7,910 nt of DNA from Azonexaceae bacterium (GTDB taxonomy: Bacteria; Pseudomonadota; Gammaproteobacteria; Burkholderiales; Rhodocyclaceae), in the NCBI GenBank assembly GCA_009469685.1, contig SSTA01000073.1, forward strand, positions 1 to 7,910, written 5' to 3'. The translations under genes and the position numbers were made by a program. Of this stretch, positions 5,807-7,910 are shown in pieces. Numbering within the stretch: the first letter of the stretch is position 1; each line of letters begins with the position of its first letter. The notes beneath the pieces are model-generated. The model was not told where the DNA came from, did not search any database, and saw only the letters and a program-made list of their open reading frames with translations.

Positions 5807-6667
5807 TCAGTCCCCCGCGCGCAAGAGCTCGTCGGCTGCGGCAATCACCGCACCGCGCCGCGCATCGTCCAGGCCCGCCATCCGTTCGGCAAGCCATTCC
5901 AGGGAAGCCGCCGGAATCAATTTCTTGGCCGCCGCAAGATCGCTGGGCAAAGCCGGATTGTCCGGACCGGCGGCCAGATGCCGGGCGGTGTCGGCGCAAA
6001 TCCGCGATAGGTTGGCCCGCGGATTGTCGACGCCGCGTATCAGTTGCTGCAGCAGGAGCGGCAGGTTCCAGATCATGGTGCATTTGAGGGTGAGCTGCTT
6101 GAAGACGAAGCCGCAGACGTCGTCCTGGGCGCGGGCGGAGCGCTCGGCACGGCCGGATTCCAAGGCTTCGACGACGGCCAGGGGCAACTCGGGAGCGAAG
6201 GCCCACAGGAGCAATTCGCCCATTTCCGAGAGCAGAGTGGCGAGAGCCACCTCCTCCGGCGAAATGTCTGAACGGGCGGCTCCCCATTGCTGCGCCAGCT
6301 GCGCGGCCAAGTGGGCGCGCGCTTCGCAGGCGGCAAGACCAAGGTTGGTCTCGTCGGTTTCCGGACTGCTGAGAAGCAGTTTGCGAAAACCGTCCACGCC
6401 CAATTGCATGACCGCCGCCAAGGTCGTGGTCGTCTCGTGACCCAGGCGCTGAGTGCGCCGCTTTTCGGCCTCCCGCAGGAGACGCAGGCAAAGGAACGGA
6501 TCGGCGGAGGCGATGTCGGCCAGTTCCCGGGCCGAAAGGAATTCTCCCTGGACCTGCTCCAACGCCGCCAGCATGAACTTGGAGCGCGGCATACAGGGAA
6601 GTTCCTGGGCGCTCAGATAAGCCGCCCACTGATCGACACCCCAACGCATTTGATGAGGCTTCAGCAT
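5807..6667 (-). CDS. Stand-alone HDOD-domain protein lacking the HD pair
   Basis: Protein of 286 residues covering a single HDOD domain. Residues 49-64 (LADIASADPFLCLRLL) are the 'DP.l...lL' segment and 81-98 (TTLAAVMQLGVDGFRKLL) are the 'I..A...LG' segment. At 145-153 the sequence is LLSEMGELL where HD-type relatives have LLHDLAEIL, so the vestigial His-Asp is replaced by Ser-Glu and no metal-dependent activity is expected. It matches the HDOD protein at 1352-2197 at both ends: D.W....S...LP near the N-terminus and (N/D)PALP.DL near the C-terminus, with similar length, so the two are paralogues. The ATG at 6667 is the first start; M7 is an alternative. Neither has a good ribosome-binding site. 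It follows the PAS-phosphatase gene on the same strand after 109 bases, a gap without a convincing promoter or terminator, so co-transcription is possible. Confidence 0.85.
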   Translation of the reverse strand: MLKPHQMRWGVDQWAAYLSAQELPCMPRSKFMLAALEQVQGEFLSARELADIASADPFLCLRLLREAEKRRTQRLGHETTTTLAAVMQLGVDGFRKLLLSSPETDETNLGLAACEARAHLAAQLAQQWGAARSDISPEEVALATLLSEMGELLLWAFAPELPLAVVEALESGRAERSARAQDDVCGFVFKQLTLKCTMIWNLPLLLQQLIRGVDNPRANLSRICADTARHLAAGPDNPALPSDLAAAKKLIPAASLEWLAERMAGLDDARRGAVIAAADELLRAGD

Positions 6668-6776
6668 GGCTCAGTCCATGGCCTCATCACCCCAGGATCC
6701 GCGGCAAGCAATGCGCGCGGCAGGGGCACGAAGCTCCCGACGGGGCTGCAACAACTCGGGACATGCTCCCGGCGGC

Positions 6777-7910
6777 TCAAGCCACCGCCGGGCAATCGAC
6801 CACCAGTACCGACATATCATCGTGAGCCTCCCGCCCAGCCAGATGGACCGTCAATGCCTCCCTGATCCTGTCACAGGGATCCGTTTCGATCCTGGCCAGC
6901 GCATGGACCAGGTTCTCTTCTCCGAAAGGCATCCCTGCGGCGTCTTCCGCTTCGATGACACCATCCGAGACTACAACCAGCTGCGTATCGCCCTCCCAGA
7001 CGCAGGGCTCTGGGCTCCCGATCGCCGCTTTGTCGCTGGTAATTCCCAGGGGCAGGTTGCCGGAACGGAATCGCCGTTGGACCGCGCCCGTCTTCCCGAC
7101 CTGCAATACGTCCGGCAGTCCGCCTATCCACACTTCCCCCTTGCCGGCCCGCTGGTCGATCCTGAGCAGGGTCGCGGCGACGAAACGCCCGGGGGGCAGG
7201 GAATTGCAAAGCAAGAAGTTGATCGATTCGATTAGCCCCACCAGAGGCAAGTTCTGCTCGACCAGCCGGTAGAACTCTTGCACGATGGGCAGGACGCTGA
7301 CCGCAGCGGCCAGGCCGTGACCGGTCGCGTCGGCCAGCAGGGCGTAGAGCACGCCGGTCGGCGAGCGGGATCCGAGGACGAGGTCACCGGAAAACTGCGC
7401 GGCGGGCATGACCACGTAACGAATTCCCGAGCGTTCGACCAGATCGGCCCGTATCTGGCGTTCGAGAATGCTGCGGGCAAGCTCCGCTTCACGCTGGTGC
7501 TCATCGAAATAGGCCTTGAGGGCAGTGGCCTGCTGGGCAATCCTTTCCTGGTTGATCTTGCTCTCGGTAATATCGTGCAGGGTCTCGACTACCGCGGCCA
7601 AGGTGCCGGCTTCATTGAAGACCGGCCCGGCGTCGACGGACAGATAGCGCCGGTGGCCCATGCGCGGCATGGTGCACCAGTTTTCGGCATGGACGCCGAA
7701 AGCCGGGGTGCGGGGATCGTCGTGGGTCGTATAGAGCCGGTCGATGGCGGGATAGTCGCCGGTAGCCACCAGGTCGGCAAGGCAGGGCCGCGGCTTGTCG
7801 TAGAATGCCCGCCAGTGCTCCTTGGTTCCGAGCACCTCACCGGCCCGCACGCCGGTCAGGCGTTCGCAGGCGCGATTCCACACGATGACCCGGCCCTCGC
7901 GGTCGAGGAC
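6777..7910 (-). CDS. PAS domain-SpoIIE/PP2C-type protein phosphatase, N-terminus outside window
   Basis: The frame is open to the window edge, giving the last 377 residues. Visible residues 1-28 (VLDREG then VIVWNRACERLTG and EVLG) are the start of a sensory PAS domain, which ends near DITESK (113-118). A charged helical linker (about 119-160) joins it to a SpoIIE/RsbU-like phosphatase domain. The metal-binding motifs are intact: FSGDL (about 173-177), LLADATGHG (191-199), VVVSDGVIEAED (312-323) and DDMSVLVV (364-371). Such enzymes remove phosphate from Ser/Thr of STAS-type anti-sigma-factor antagonists or similar partners, with the PAS domain sensing a ligand or redox state. No STAS protein or anti-sigma kinase is in the window. 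No membrane segment is visible, but further sensory or receiver domains may lie upstream. GTG at 7881-7883 is an in-frame start codon inside the PAS domain and is not the true start. Confidence 0.9.
   Translation of the reverse strand, partial: VLDREGRVIVWNRACERLTGVRAGEVLGTKEHWRAFYDKPRPCLADLVATGDYPAIDRLYTTHDDPRTPAFGVHAENWCTMPRMGHRRYLSVDAGPVFNEAGTLAAVVETLHDITESKINQERIAQQATALKAYFDEHQREAELARSILERQIRADLVERSGIRYVVMPAAQFSGDLVLGSRSPTGVLYALLADATGHGLAAAVSVLPIVQEFYRLVEQNLPLVGLIESINFLLCNSLPPGRFVAATLLRIDQRAGKGEVWIGGLPDVLQVGKTGAVQRRFRSGNLPLGITSDKAAIGSPEPCVWEGDTQLVVVSDGVIEAEDAAGMPFGEENLVHALARIETDPCDRIREALTVHLAGREAHDDMSVLVVDCPAVA

Noticed and set aside
4482..6644. A 720-codon open frame on the minus strand spanning pilU and most of the second stand-alone HDOD gene.
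   Set aside because: It is antisense to pilU, whose motifs are all intact, and out of frame with the HDOD gene. The translation is low-complexity (Arg, Gly, His, Pro rich) with no domain, typical of shadow frames in GC-rich DNA.
6735..6761. Inverted repeat TCCCGA/TCGGGA in the gap between the phosphatase and HDOD genes, as a terminator or operator.
   Set aside because: Six pairs around a 15-base loop with no T-run and no second copy; not separable from chance.

Overview
The window is a GC-rich (about 60-65% by eye), gene-dense piece of a proteobacterial chromosome. The protein families (GloC/YcbL, Uup, PilU, EAL-HDOD-type and stand-alone HDOD proteins, a PAS-SpoIIE phosphatase) and the style of the sequences point to a betaproteobacterium. 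A Rhodocyclales-like organism is my best guess, but it is an inference from family resemblance only. I see no transposase, integrase, phage gene or CRISPR array, and no gene-free stretch longer than about 140 bases.

Left part (1-2319). The window opens inside the 3' end of an HDOD-domain gene, probably the tail of an EAL-HDOD protein. It converges on gloC, a small metallo-beta-lactamase-fold glyoxalase-II-type hydrolase on the minus strand. gloC is divergent from a stand-alone HDOD gene (1352-2197). The stop region of that HDOD gene overlaps, tail to tail, a 44-residue single-span membrane protein encoded on the minus strand.

Middle part (2185-5774). The small membrane protein lies 31 bases downstream of uup, an ABC-F ATPase gene, and the two probably form one transcript. 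uup is divergent from a complete tRNA-Arg(CCU) gene with its own promoter and encoded CCA. Downstream on the same strand is pilU, the accessory retraction ATPase of type IVa pili, here without a neighbouring pilT.

Right part (5807-7910). pilU converges on a second stand-alone HDOD gene, a paralogue of the first that has lost the vestigial HD pair. Upstream of it on the same strand is a PAS domain plus SpoIIE/PP2C-type phosphatase whose N-terminus runs off the window.

Most genes are housekeeping or well-known families. The part most worth a second look is signalling: three HDOD proteins and a PAS-phosphatase within 8 kb, with one phosphatase-HDOD tandem next to a pilus-motor gene. Nothing here proves a new system. 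The phosphatase-HDOD pair and the uup-linked micro-membrane-protein are the two best candidates for undescribed function.
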